A stretch of 18,819 nucleotides of DNA, taken from Candidatus Agrococcus pullicola (GTDB taxonomy: Bacteria > Actinomycetota > Actinomycetes > Actinomycetales > Microbacteriaceae). Positions within the stretch are counted from its first letter, which is position 1. Every line of letters begins with the position of its first letter. Where the stretch lies: assembly GCA_019115685.1 (NCBI GenBank), contig DXDC01000118.1:1-18819 (forward strand). Direction: 5' to 3'. The notes beneath the pieces are model-generated. The model was not told the origin of the DNA, searched no databases, and worked only from the letters and a program-made list of their open reading frames with translations. Shown here piece by piece: positions 1-7,156 of this stretch. The position numbers and the translations under genes were made by a program.

Positions 1-513
1 GGACTTCGAGCGCAGCGGACCAACGATCATCGTCATGTTGCGGCCGTCGATCGTCGGTCTGGTCTCGACCGAACCGAACTCGGCAACATCCTCGGCGAAA
101 CGCTGCAACAGCTTGACGCCCATCTCGGGGCGCGACTGCTCGCGGCCACGGAAGAGAATCATGGCCTTCACCTTGTCGCCCGCCTGGAGGAACCCCTCAG
201 CGCGCTTCCGCTTGGTCTCGTAGTCGTGGTCGTCGATCTTCAGCCTGAACCGCACCTCTTTGAGGACGGTGTTGGCCTGGTTGCGCCGGGCTTCCTTCGC
301 CTTCTGCGCCTGCTCATACTTGAACTTGCCGAAATCCATGATCTTCGCCACCGGCGGACGTGAGCCGGGGGCGACTTCCACGAGATCCAGATTGGCCTCT
401 CGTGCGAGACGGAGCGCAACATCCACCGCGACCACACCGACCTGCTCGCCGCTGGGGCCAACAAGACGGACTTCTGGGACGCGGATGCGCTCGTTAATGC
501 GGTGGTCGCTGAT
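1..513 (-). CDS. infC: Translation initiation factor IF-3 (3' end outside window)
   Basis: IF-3 binds the 30S subunit, blocks premature 50S joining and proofreads start codon and initiator tRNA. The visible 171 codons carry the family signatures: an N-terminal [13 protein letters not shown] block, a [11 protein letters not shown] segment at the linker, then the C-terminal domain with [22 protein letters not shown] and DGRNMTM. Only roughly the last 20-30 residues should be missing beyond the left edge. I place the start at an ATC codon (511-513), because an AAGGAG Shine-Dalgarno (520-525) sits 6 bases before it. The in-frame ATG five codons upstream (526-528) has no ribosome binding site and would put this AAGGAG inside the gene. 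Unusual AUU/AUC starts are a known infC trait used for autoregulation. The homologous product also normally begins just before the NERIRV block. Identity is near certain; the start is an inference. Confidence 0.95.
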   Translation of the reverse strand, partial: MSDHRINERIRVPEVRLVGPSGEQVGVVAVDVALRLAREANLDLVEVAPGSRPPVAKIMDFGKFKYEQAQKAKEARRNQANTVLKEVRFRLKIDDHDYETKRKRAEGFLQAGDKVKAMILFRGREQSRPEMGVKLLQRFAEDVAEFGSVETRPTIDGRNMTMIVGPLRSKS

Positions 514-519
514 AGCGGT

Positions 520-555
520 CTCCTTCATAGTGCTTGGACGTGCACAGAAAAGGAG
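520..555 (-). promoter_or_regulatory. Predicted hairpin sequestering the infC Shine-Dalgarno
   Basis: On the minus-strand transcript, CTCCTT (555-550) is exactly complementary to the infC Shine-Dalgarno AAGGAG (525-520). Between them GTGC (545-542) pairs with GCAC (533-530) around an 8-base loop, leaving a symmetric 4x4 internal loop. The whole forms one plausible two-part hairpin that would hide the ribosome binding site. This is read from complementarity only; no folding energy was computed. Confidence 0.4.
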
Positions 556-690
556 CTTTCACACCCTCGGCATTCCGTCGGAACGCGCCAACCGCTGTGC
601 GGCGGAGTGCTTTCGACCCGGTAGCCTGGTAGTCGGCTGCGGGTGGGAGAATCTCCTCTTCTGCGGGCGATTGCCCGTATAACCTGCACA

Positions 691-719
691 AGATTAGCAG
701 AGTTCTCAGTTCAAACCAA
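691..719 (-). promoter_or_regulatory. Candidate sigma70-type promoter of infC
   Basis: On the minus strand TTGGTT (719-714) is followed after exactly 17 bases by TAATCT (696-691), a reasonable -35/-10 pair. Transcription would begin near 684 and give a leader of about 170 bases before the infC ATC codon. A small hairpin, CGGGC/GCCCG (664-677), would lie just inside the transcript. The element overlaps the region just upstream of the divergent DUF1844 gene. Confidence 0.45.
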
Positions 720-727
720 GGGGTTCC

Positions 728-1069
728 ATGACCGACGACATGCCTGCCGGCGATGAGATTCGCGATATCGCGGATGTTCCCGCCGTTGAGCTCATCAACA
801 CGGTGGCCATCCATCTGCTCAGCGCAGCCGCGGTCAAGGTAGGGCTTGCGGATGATCCGGATGCCGAGATCGACCTGGACGAAGCGCGCAAGCTCATCAA
901 CGTTCTCGCGGGCCTGGTGACGGCGGCGGCACCTGAGATCTCGAATCACCACGCGGGTCCGTTGCGCGATGGCCTGCGGTCGGTGCAGTTGGCGTTCCGC
1001 GAGGCGTCACCCATCAAGGATCCGCGCGGCCAGGGCCCCGGCGAGAAATTCACCGGGCCGGTGTACTAG
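728..1069 (+). CDS. DUF1844 domain-containing protein
   Basis: This is a 113-residue acidic, probably cytosolic protein without signal peptide or membrane segment. It matches the small DUF1844 family found next to infC or the histidine genes in many actinobacteria. Recognisable parts are a helical VELINTVAIHLLSAAAVKVGL stretch near residues 20-40, an EIDLDEARKLIN segment, and a C-terminal EKFTGPVY-type tail. The function of the family is unknown. A purine-rich AAGGGG lies 5-6 bases before the ATG. The gene is transcribed away from infC and towards sseB. It has no co-directional neighbour in view, so it is probably monocistronic. Confidence 0.85.
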   Translation: MTDDMPAGDEIRDIADVPAVELINTVAIHLLSAAAVKVGLADDPDAEIDLDEARKLINVLAGLVTAAAPEISNHHAGPLRDGLRSVQLAFREASPIKDPRGQGPGEKFTGPVY

Positions 1070-1107
1070 GCGCAAACGCGTCATCCTCGTTCGAGGGCGC
1101 TCCTGCT

Positions 1108-1142
1108 GCTTGATTTTCTCGCTTCCGGGGCGAAAACCAAGC
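1108..1142. terminator. Stem-loop between convergent DUF1844 and sseB
   Basis: GCTTGATTTTC (1108-1118) and GAAAACCAAGC (1132-1142) form an 11-base stem with one A·C mismatch on the plus strand. On the minus strand the mismatch becomes a G·U wobble, so the stem is fully paired. The loop is 13 bases. It lies about 65 bases beyond the sseB stop and 40 beyond the DUF1844 stop, so it could terminate either transcript. There is no long U-tract. Confidence 0.45.
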
Positions 1143-1208
1143 ACCTCGAGCCCATTCCAGAAAAAGCAAGCGGTTCGGGCGCACCTCCGAGAATGCTGAC
1201 AGCTTGGA

Positions 1209-2048
1209 CTAACTCTGCAGCCGTGCGACAAGGCTGCCGGGAGGGAACTCCACGTCGATGCCCTGTGCCCCCATCGGGTACAGGCTCACCCGCACCGAGG
1301 CCGCCAGCGTTGCGACGGCTTCCGAGTTCGCCAGCCGCTGCGTGAATTGCCCCAGCTGGGACCGCGTTGCCGTCTCATCGGCGGTGACGAAGACGATCAT
1401 GAGCTCCGCGCCGTGCAACCGCGATTGCGGGTCGCCGGGAACGATTGCGACCGCAGCTGCTGAACGCACTTCGGCGGCGGCCGCTCGAATCGCGTCGGTG
1501 ACGTCGCTCTCGCGGTACGCAGGCCGCCATGGCTCCCCTACCGCGATCGCCCGTAGCGCTGGGGCGCCCAACACGAGTTCGGTCTCGTCGCTGCCCGCAT
1601 CGATCACGACGCGCTGCGCGTCCTCTTCCAGCGCCGCAACGGCAACGCGCTGCGTAGACGCCGGCACCGGTCGCGCCTTCGAGTTCCACACCTGCATCGC
1701 CGAAGCGCTCGAGAACACCGGCAGGATGGGCGCTCCGTCCGGCCCTGCGACGGTCGGGATCGAGAGCTCCTGGGTCTTATCGACCACCCGGCCTTCCGGC
1801 GTCGTGCCGACGTCGCCAGCCTCGGCGACCAGCGGCACGAGCAGACGGGCATCCCGCAGGGCATCCACTACCGCTACGAGCGCATCCGTCTCCGCCGCCC
1901 GCACTCCCCGCTGACGGAGCACACCCATAGCATCGCGGAATGCCGGCGGGATCGAGCCGTCGTCATCCTTGTACTCGGTGTCGTGATGATCGAACGTGCG
2001 CCCCTCCCACGGGAATCCCGCGGAATCGGCTTTTCGGTGATCAGCCAC
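1209..2048 (-). CDS. SseB family protein
   Basis: This 279-residue soluble protein resembles the actinobacterial SseB-domain proteins encoded beside hisA/priA. The central part (about residues 60-170) has the SseB-like pattern of an LLVPLVAEAG strand followed by a conserved LPVFSSASAMQVWNSKARPVP-type segment. The family name comes from Salmonella SseB, but these chromosomal homologues are not type III secretion proteins and their role is unknown. The start is GTG (2048-2046) and shares one base with the TAG stop of priA. This implies translational coupling as the last gene of the his operon. The N-terminus is rich in charged residues and lacks a signal peptide. Confidence 0.8.
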   Translation of the reverse strand: MADHRKADSAGFPWEGRTFDHHDTEYKDDDGSIPPAFRDAMGVLRQRGVRAAETDALVAVVDALRDARLLVPLVAEAGDVGTTPEGRVVDKTQELSIPTVAGPDGAPILPVFSSASAMQVWNSKARPVPASTQRVAVAALEEDAQRVVIDAGSDETELVLGAPALRAIAVGEPWRPAYRESDVTDAIRAAAAEVRSAAAVAIVPGDPQSRLHGAELMIVFVTADETATRSQLGQFTQRLANSEAVATLAASVRVSLYPMGAQGIDVEFPPGSLVARLQS

Positions 2049-2797
2049 TACTCGCCGGCAACGTCCAGAGCCGCAGCGAGCGTGAAGGCTCCCGCGTACA
2101 GCGCCTTGCCCATGATCGCGCCCTCAACCCCTACCGGTACGAGTTCGCGCAGGGCAGCGATGTCGTCCAGGTTCGAAACGCCACCGGAGGCGATCAGGGG
2201 TTTGTCGGTGCGTGCCGCCACGGAGCGCAGCAGCTCGAGGTTCGGCCCCTGCAGCGTGCCGTCCTTGTTGACGTCGGTCACGACGTAGCGGCTCGCCCCG
2301 GCGGCGTCGAGGCGCTCCAGCACCTCCCAGAGGTTCCCGCCCTCCCTCGTCCAGCCACGGGCGGCGAGCGTCTCACCTCGAACGTCGAGCCCTATCGCGA
2401 TCTGCTCTCCGTACTGTGAGATCACCGACTCGGTCCATTGCGGGTTCTCGAGCGCGGCCGTGCCGAGGTTGATGCGTTTGACTCCCGCCCCGAGCGCCGC
2501 CTCCAGCGATGCGTCGTCGCGAATCCCACCAGAGAGTTCGATGTGGATGTCGCTGCCCACCGCTTTGATAACCTTCCGGATAACCGCGGTGTTATTGCCC
2601 CTGCCGAAAGCGGCATCGAGGTCGACCAGGTGGATCCACTCGGCGCCCTGCTCGACGAAATCGTGGGCGGCATCCACGGGATGGCCGAACGAGGTCTCCG
2701 TACCCGCTTCGCCCTTGAGCAGACGGACGGCCTGACCTCCCGCTACGTCGATCGCTGGCAGCAGCGTGAGCTTCGGGGCCTGATTGAAGTCGGTCAT
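2048..2797 (-). CDS. priA: Phosphoribosyl isomerase A (HisA/TrpF bifunctional type)
   Basis: This 249-residue (beta-alpha)8 barrel isomerises ProFAR to PRFAR in histidine synthesis. In actinobacteria it usually also isomerises phosphoribosylanthranilate for tryptophan. Visible features are the catalytic Asp17 in [10 protein letters not shown], the phosphate loop LSGGIRDD near 89-95, the ARGW segment (Arg147, Trp149) typical of PriA, the second catalytic Asp175 in [10 protein letters not shown], and the C-terminal phosphate loop ASGGV. The reading frame stays open 65 codons upstream, but the ATG at 2797 overlaps the hisH TGA by four bases (ATGA) and gives the family's usual length. HisA identity is secure. 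Dual specificity is inferred from the PriA-like Arg/Trp segment and lineage. Confidence 0.93.
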   Translation of the reverse strand: MTDFNQAPKLTLLPAIDVAGGQAVRLLKGEAGTETSFGHPVDAAHDFVEQGAEWIHLVDLDAAFGRGNNTAVIRKVIKAVGSDIHIELSGGIRDDASLEAALGAGVKRINLGTAALENPQWTESVISQYGEQIAIGLDVRGETLAARGWTREGGNLWEVLERLDAAGASRYVVTDVNKDGTLQGPNLELLRSVAARTDKPLIASGGVSNLDDIAALRELVPVGVEGAIMGKALYAGAFTLAAALDVAGE

Positions 2798-3444
2798 AGT
2801 GTCTTTCTGTCGTCGCGGCCGAGCGTGCCCAGCCAGTTTGCCAAAAGCGCGATACCGGCGTCGCCGGATTTCTCGGGGTGGAACTGCGTCGCGCTCAGCG
2901 GGCCATTCTCCACTGCGGCGAGAAACCGCTCGCCGTGCGTCGCCCACGTGAGGGCCGATGCCTGGATGCGCGGGTGCGGGTCGATCTCCCACGACTTCGC
3001 CGCGTACGAGTGGACGAAGTAGAAGCGCTCGTCCTTCAGGCCGGCGAAGAGTTTCGAGTGTTCTCCGGGCTCTACTGTGTTCCAGCCCATGTGCGGCAGG
3101 ACCTCAGCTTCGAGTTTCGTGACGGAACCCGGCCACTCGCCGAGCGCCTCCGTGGAAGTTCCGCCCTCGACACCGGTTTCGAAGAGCACCTGCATACCGA
3201 CGCAGATCCCCAGCACCGGCATTCCGCCTGCCAGCCTCCTCCCGATGAGCTCGCCACCGTGCACGGCCGCCAGCCCCTGGATGCACGAGGCAATGGAACC
3301 GACACCGGGCACGACGAGCCCATCCGCTTCGAGGATCGTGGCCCGATCGGCAGTCAACGCGACCTCGGCACCGGCGAGCTCGAGCGCCTTTTTGGCGGAG
3401 TGAACGTTGCCGATGCCGTAGTCGAGCAGCGCGACGAAGGGCAC
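2794..3444 (-). CDS. hisH: Imidazole glycerol phosphate synthase, glutamine amidotransferase subunit HisH
   Basis: This is a class I glutamine amidotransferase of 216 residues. It releases ammonia from glutamine and passes it to the cyclase HisF, which forms imidazole glycerol phosphate and AICAR. Key elements are [16 protein letters not shown] at the N-terminus, PGVGS (46-50), the nucleophile Cys81 in GICVGMQ, HMGWN near the middle, and the His/Glu pair in FHPEKSG near residues 189 and 191. The start is GTG and shares one base with the hisB TAG. The stop overlaps the priA start. The partner gene hisF is not in this window. Length and motifs are normal. Confidence 0.94.
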   Translation of the reverse strand: MPFVALLDYGIGNVHSAKKALELAGAEVALTADRATILEADGLVVPGVGSIASCIQGLAAVHGGELIGRRLAGGMPVLGICVGMQVLFETGVEGGTSTEALGEWPGSVTKLEAEVLPHMGWNTVEPGEHSKLFAGLKDERFYFVHSYAAKSWEIDPHPRIQASALTWATHGERFLAAVENGPLSATQFHPEKSGDAGIALLANWLGTLGRDDRKTL

Positions 3445-4043
3445 TACAGCGCGCCCTTCGTACTCGGGATCCCGTCTACGCGATCATCGGGTGCCAGTGC
3501 AACGCGCAGGGCTCGTGCGAGCGCTTTGAACTGCGCCTCAGCGATGTGGTGCGGATCGCGTCCCCTCAGCAGATCGACGTGGATCGTCATGCGCGCATTC
3601 AGCGCTATCGCCTCGAAGACGTGACGCACCATGGAGCCCGTGAAGTGATCACCGATCAGGTGGTATACGAACGCCTCCGACTCACCCTCGTGGACGAGGT
3701 ACGGGCGGCCCGAAACGTCGACCACGGCACGCGCGAGCGCCTCGTCGAGCGGGACGGTCGCATCGCCGTAGCGGCGAATGCCCGCCTTGTCGCCAAGGGC
3801 CTCGAGCAGGGTCTGCCCCAGCACGATCGCGGTGTCCTCCACCGTGTGGTGGACGTCGATGTGCGTATCGCCGTGAGCCTTCACGGTCAGGTCGATGAGC
3901 GAGTGCTTCGACAACGCCGTCAGCATGTGGTCGAAGAAGGGCACCGTGGTGTCGATCTCGCTGCGACCGCTGCCGTCCAGGTTCACCGAGACGGACACCG
4001 TGCTCTCACTCGTGACGCGTTCCCTCGTTGCAGTTCTTGCCAT
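3444..4043 (-). CDS. hisB: Imidazoleglycerol-phosphate dehydratase
   Basis: This Mn-dependent enzyme of 199 residues dehydrates imidazole glycerol phosphate to imidazole acetol phosphate. Two metal-binding repeats are clear: HHTVED (65-70) with the preceding FFDHML block, and [15 protein letters not shown] (165 onward). It is the monofunctional bacterial form, without a HisN-type phosphatase domain. The open frame extends much further upstream across hisC, but the ATG at 4043 gives the standard length. It lies ten bases after the hisC stop, behind a GGATTGGA-like weak ribosome binding site. Confidence 0.94.
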   Translation of the reverse strand: MARTATRERVTSESTVSVSVNLDGSGRSEIDTTVPFFDHMLTALSKHSLIDLTVKAHGDTHIDVHHTVEDTAIVLGQTLLEALGDKAGIRRYGDATVPLDEALARAVVDVSGRPYLVHEGESEAFVYHLIGDHFTGSMVRHVFEAIALNARMTIHVDLLRGRDPHHIAEAQFKALARALRVALAPDDRVDGIPSTKGAL

Positions 4044-4053
4044 GCATCCAATC

Positions 4054-5145
4054 CTATTGCCGGTCGATCGCTTGCAGCGCCTCGAGCACCGCCGTCGTTT
4101 CGGCCTCCGTCCCCGCGGTGATGCGCAGGGCGCTCTCGATGCCGACGTTGCGGACGATGATGCCCTCTGCCAACAGAGCGTCGAACACCGCTTCGGGGTG
4201 CTCGATACCACCGACGAGCACGAAGTTCGCGTCGGACGGATACGGCGAGAACCCACGCCTACGCAGCTCGACGACAAGTCGATCACGCTGCTGCCTCAGG
4301 GCATCCACTTGCGCGAGCATGAGGTGGGCGTGCTCGAGCGCAGCGCACGCGGCCGCCTGCGTCAATGCCGAAAGGTGATACGGAAGTCGCACGAGTCGCA
4401 GCGCGTTCGTCACGACAGGCGATGCAATGAGGTACCCGAGGCGAACCCCGGCGAACGCGAACGCCTTGCTCATGGTTCTCGAAATCAGGAGGCGCGGATG
4501 GCTTTCGAGCAACGGGATCGCCGTCGCGTCGTACTCGCGCGAAAACTCGACATACGCTTCGTCGACGACGACCATGGCGCCGGACGCACACGCCGCGAGC
4601 ACGGCATCGCGGCCGAGACCCGTTCCCGTCGGGTTGTTCGGGCCGCACAGGATGACGATGTCGGGTTCGTGCTCTTCTATCGCGTCAGAGACCAACTCCG
4701 CATCCACGGTGAAGTCTTCGCGACGCGGCACCCGCACGTACTCCATGCCGACACCCTGAGCGAGCAATCCGTACATGGAGTAGGTCGGCGAGAACGACAG
4801 CAGTTTGCGCCCCGGCCCGCCGAACGCCTGCAGCACGTGCTGCAGCACCTCGTTGCTGCCGTTCGCAGCCCAGACCTGTTCTGGAACAACGCCGTGTCCG
4901 ACGAAGTTCGCAAGGCGTTCACGAAGCTCGGTGAATTCTCGATCTGGATACCGATTGGCGGCTCGCGCGGCGGGACGGATGCGCTCCACGATCGCATCCA
5001 CGACCGGCTCTGGCACATCGAACGCACTTTCGTTCACGTTCAACTGCACGGGGACGTGCAGTTGCGGTGCCCCGTAGGGCTCTAGGCCCACGAGATCCGG
5101 GCGAAGCGGTAAGTCCCTGAGACTGAATTCGTTCGAGCTGGTCAC
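4054..5145 (-). CDS. hisC: Histidinol-phosphate aminotransferase
   Basis: This class I/II PLP-dependent aminotransferase of 363 residues converts imidazole acetol phosphate plus glutamate to histidinol phosphate. Typical features are LNVNESAF near 35-42, ANRYPD near 63-68, GSNEV (96-100), CGPNNPTG around 167-174, VVDEAY with Asp195, the Schiff-base lysine Lys227 in SRTMSKAF, and the phosphate-binding Arg235 in VRLGYL. The start is GTG at 5145 with no strong Shine-Dalgarno. It is the first gene of the hisC-hisB-hisH-priA-sseB cluster. The 83-base gap to the LysM gene upstream shows no convincing promoter, so read-through from the LysM gene is possible. Confidence 0.94.
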   Translation of the reverse strand: MTSSNEFSLRDLPLRPDLVGLEPYGAPQLHVPVQLNVNESAFDVPEPVVDAIVERIRPAARAANRYPDREFTELRERLANFVGHGVVPEQVWAANGSNEVLQHVLQAFGGPGRKLLSFSPTYSMYGLLAQGVGMEYVRVPRREDFTVDAELVSDAIEEHEPDIVILCGPNNPTGTGLGRDAVLAACASGAMVVVDEAYVEFSREYDATAIPLLESHPRLLISRTMSKAFAFAGVRLGYLIASPVVTNALRLVRLPYHLSALTQAAACAALEHAHLMLAQVDALRQQRDRLVVELRRRGFSPYPSDANFVLVGGIEHPEAVFDALLAEGIIVRNVGIESALRITAGTEAETTAVLEALQAIDRQ

Positions 5146-5228
5146 CTAGCCAGCGTACTCCCGCATCCTGCAGGTGTTCGCCCTGACGCATGCGGCCAAC
5201 GCTGTGACGGAAGCACCGGCAGCGGCAC

Positions 5229-5579
5229 CTACTGCTGCGAGTACTGCAGCGGAATCGAGAGCACCTGCCCGGGAACAACAGCGGCGTCGAGTCCGTTGAG
5301 GTTCTGGAGCTCGACAACGACATCACGCGGGTCGTGTTCCGGTGCGATTTCGGCAGCGAGACCCCAAAGCGTGTCTCCCGGCTGGACAGTGACGGTGTCG
5401 AACTGCACGTCAACCTGCTCACTGCCCGCAACTGCGCCGCTGACGTGCAGCACACCGAAGGCGCCGAAGAACGCCACGGGGAGGGCGAGCGCGACCAGAA
5501 GAGCACGACGGCCCCGCTTCGTCATGCGCAGACGAACGGCCGCATTCTGCGCTGCCGACTCGATCTTCTCTGCACTCAT
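5229..5579 (-). CDS. Small membrane-anchored LysM protein, probably SOS-induced
   Basis: This 116-residue protein has a basic cytoplasmic N-terminus, one hydrophobic segment (about 26-52) and an external LysM peptidoglycan-binding domain (about 63-110: [18 protein letters not shown] ... [10 protein letters not shown]). The ATG at 5579 is preceded by a strong GAGGAGG. Longer in-frame starts would run through the lexA control region. LysM proteins divergent from lexA in actinobacteria include mycobacterial Rv2719c (ChiZ) and corynebacterial DivS. Both are DNA-damage-induced proteins affecting division. This one has the same position, topology and SOS box, so a division-inhibitor role is a reasonable inference but not shown. 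No catalytic domain is visible. Confidence 0.85.
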   Translation of the reverse strand: MSAEKIESAAQNAAVRLRMTKRGRRALLVALALPVAFFGAFGVLHVSGAVAGSEQVDVQFDTVTVQPGDTLWGLAAEIAPEHDPRDVVVELQNLNGLDAAVVPGQVLSIPLQYSQQ

Positions 5580-5604
5580 GCGACTGCCTCCTCGTATCTC
5601 TGTA

Positions 5605-5620
5605 TCGAAACTACGTTCTA
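5605..5620. promoter_or_regulatory. SOS box (LexA operator) of the LysM gene
   Basis: TCGAAACTACGTTCTA matches the actinobacterial LexA consensus TCGAAC-N4-GTTCGA at 10 of 12 arm positions with the correct 4-base spacing. It sits 25 bases upstream of the LysM start, over its -10. It is nearly identical to the recA box at 15445-15460. Confidence 0.75.
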
Positions 5621-5636
5621 CTCTCTCGAAAGTCAA
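5608..5636 (-). promoter_or_regulatory. Promoter of the LysM gene
   Basis: On the minus strand TTGACT (5636-5631) is followed after 17 bases by TAGTTT (5613-5608), about 29 bases before the LysM ATG. The -10 lies inside the SOS box at 5605-5620, so bound LexA would block it directly. Confidence 0.6.
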
Positions 5637-5682
5637 CCCCGCAATATCGCGGTTTCGCTGTCGAGAAGAAAATGCGACACGC

Positions 5683-5702
5683 TCGAACATCTCTTTGTTC
5701 GA
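5683..5702. promoter_or_regulatory. LexA operator-like inverted repeat upstream of lexA, with expanded spacer
   Basis: Perfect arms TCGAACA (5683-5689) and TGTTCGA (5696-5702) are separated by six bases instead of the usual two. Removing the four bases CTCT would leave a textbook SOS box. The right arm overlaps a possible lexA -35 (TTTGTT, 5694-5699), which is followed 16 bases later by GATACT (5716-5721). It was probably an autoregulatory operator; whether LexA still binds it is open. Confidence 0.6.
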
Positions 5703-5787
5703 AGCCAGTGTCTCGGATACTCTTTCCATACGGATAAGCGAACACCAGACCTCTGACACGAAGGCGTCACCGGCAGAAGGAGCACCC

Positions 5788-6408
5788 ATGGCACGCGAAC
5801 TCACCGAGAAGCAGATGGCGGTGCTGCAGTGCATTCAGCGTTCGGTGCTGACGCGCGGCTACCCGCCCTCGTACCGGGAGATCGGCGACACCGTCGGGCT
5901 CGCATCCCTCTCCTCAGTCACCCACCACCTCGGGCAATTGGAACTCGCAGGGGCTATCCGACGCGACCCCTCGAAACCGAGAGCGATCGAGGTGCTCGTC
6001 GACGTGCCGCTCGGCGACATGCCGTCACAGGACCGCACGGCCGGCGTGCCGCTCGTCGGCAGTATCGCGGCCGGCATCCCGATCACCGCGGAGCAGCAGG
6101 TCGAAGAGGTCATCCCGCTCCCCCGTCGTCTCGTCGGCGGCGGTGACCTGTTCATTCTGAAGGTTTCCGGCGACAGCATGATCGATGCCGCGATCTGCGA
6201 CGGCGACTGGGTTGTCATCCGTCAGCAGCAGAACGCCGAGAACGGCGATATCGTCGCAGCGATGCTCGACGGCGAGGCGACGATCAAAGTGTTCCGCCAG
6301 CGCGATGGGCATACCTGGCTACTGCCCAGGAACTCGGAGTTCGACCCCATTCTCGCCGATCAGGCGGTGCTGCTCGGCAAGCTTGTTGCCGTACTCCGAG
6401 CTGTTTAA
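5788..6408 (+). CDS. lexA: LexA repressor, SOS regulator
   Basis: This 206-residue repressor of the DNA-damage regulon is a self-cleaving S24 peptidase triggered by RecA filaments. The N-terminal winged helix (about 1-65) includes [23 protein letters not shown]. The cleavage bond is Ala95-Gly96 in GSIAAGIP. The catalytic dyad is Ser130 (GDSMID) and Lys167 (EATIKVF). All active residues are present, so it should be functional. The ATG at 5788 follows AGAAGGAG (5775-5782) by five bases; upstream in-frame extensions are only control DNA. It is divergent from the LysM gene and convergent with the broken methyltransferase, whose stop overlaps its TAA. Confidence 0.96.
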   Translation: MARELTEKQMAVLQCIQRSVLTRGYPPSYREIGDTVGLASLSSVTHHLGQLELAGAIRRDPSKPRAIEVLVDVPLGDMPSQDRTAGVPLVGSIAAGIPITAEQQVEEVIPLPRRLVGGGDLFILKVSGDSMIDAAICDGDWVVIRQQQNAENGDIVAAMLDGEATIKVFRQRDGHTWLLPRNSEFDPILADQAVLLGKLVAVLRAV

Positions 6409-7149
6409 CGGTCTGCAAGTCTCCAGACGGAAACGTGCGATTCGCTCTCGCCCGTGAATTCGTCTCGGTGCCAATTGGCGTGGCGCGCTTCGAGTTCCAT
6501 GCCCGCGAGTCTCGCCATGAGGTCGAGTTCCGAGGGCCAAACGTAGCGAAAGTTGTGCGGCGAGTATCGGTAGCTGCCGTCGTCACCTTTCGAGAAGTGA
6601 TGCGAAATCGCCTGCTGCGAGACCAAGTCGTACGTATCGAACCCTACGTGCTCCTTCGACATGTCGAAAGGAACGGCGCCCTGCCCCGGTGGCAGCCGCC
6701 GCAGCTGGGGTACACCGACCTCGACCACGAAACGGCCACCGAGCTCAAGGTGCCTCGCTGCATTCGCGAAGCAGGCGACCTGTTCCTCCTGGGTTCGCAG
6801 ATTGCCGATCGTGTTGAAGACCAGGTAGACGAGAGAGAAGCTCCCGGGAACCCGAGCCGAGGACATATCCCCTGATCACGACCGGAATGTCCCTCGACTT
6901 CTCGAGCAGCTTGTCCGCCATCGGTTCCGAAAGCTCGATTCCGCTCACCGAAACGCCTCGTTCGGCGAGCGGAACCGCTACCCGGCCCGTACCGATCGCA
7001 AACTCGAGAGCCTCACCGCTGCCCGCTAGGTCAGCGAGGAATGCCGAGGTCGCCGCCAGCAATTACGGATCGAACATCGGGTCGTCAGGTCGGTCATAAC
7101 GTTGCGCGTGCTCTCGCGTCCGCAGATCACTGCTCGGAGTTTCGGCCAC
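6405..7149 (-). pseudogene. Decayed class I SAM-dependent methyltransferase
   Basis: Read across three segments, this was a methyltransferase of about 247 residues. It starts at GTG (7149-7147), seven bases after the hflX stop, and reads DLRTREHAQRYDRPDDPMFDP. A TAA stop (7065-7063) then replaces one codon, apparently a G-to-T change of GAA. The frame resumes with the SAM-binding motif EFAIGTGRVAVPLAERG. Near the run CCCC (6869-6872) an extra base shifts the frame. The rest, SSARVPGSFSLVYLVFNTIGNL to [11 protein letters not shown], continues in another frame to 6405. Two independent lesions in an otherwise well conserved sequence point to a recent genuine pseudogene. The substrate is unknown. 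A sequencing error could explain one lesion but less easily both. Confidence 0.8.
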
Positions 7150-7156
7150 GATCGGC

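Noticed and set aside
526..528. ATG as the start of infC
   Set aside because: No ribosome binding site in front of it, and the strong AAGGAG would fall within the coding region; the ATC at 511-513 fits better.
2798..2992. N-terminal extension of priA to 2992
   Set aside because: The extension is an Arg/Pro-rich shadow of hisH. The ATG at 2797 overlaps the hisH stop and gives the family length.
3895..5085. Plus-strand open frame of about 396 codons opposite hisC
   Set aside because: It is antisense to a gene with complete aminotransferase motifs, its product is Arg/His-rich without family resemblance, and long antisense frames are common in GC-rich coding DNA.
5580..5834. Long N-terminal extension of the LysM protein, and likewise of lexA into the LysM gene
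   Set aside because: Both extensions run through the shared control region with SOS-box-like sites, and strong ribosome binding sites support the shorter starts.
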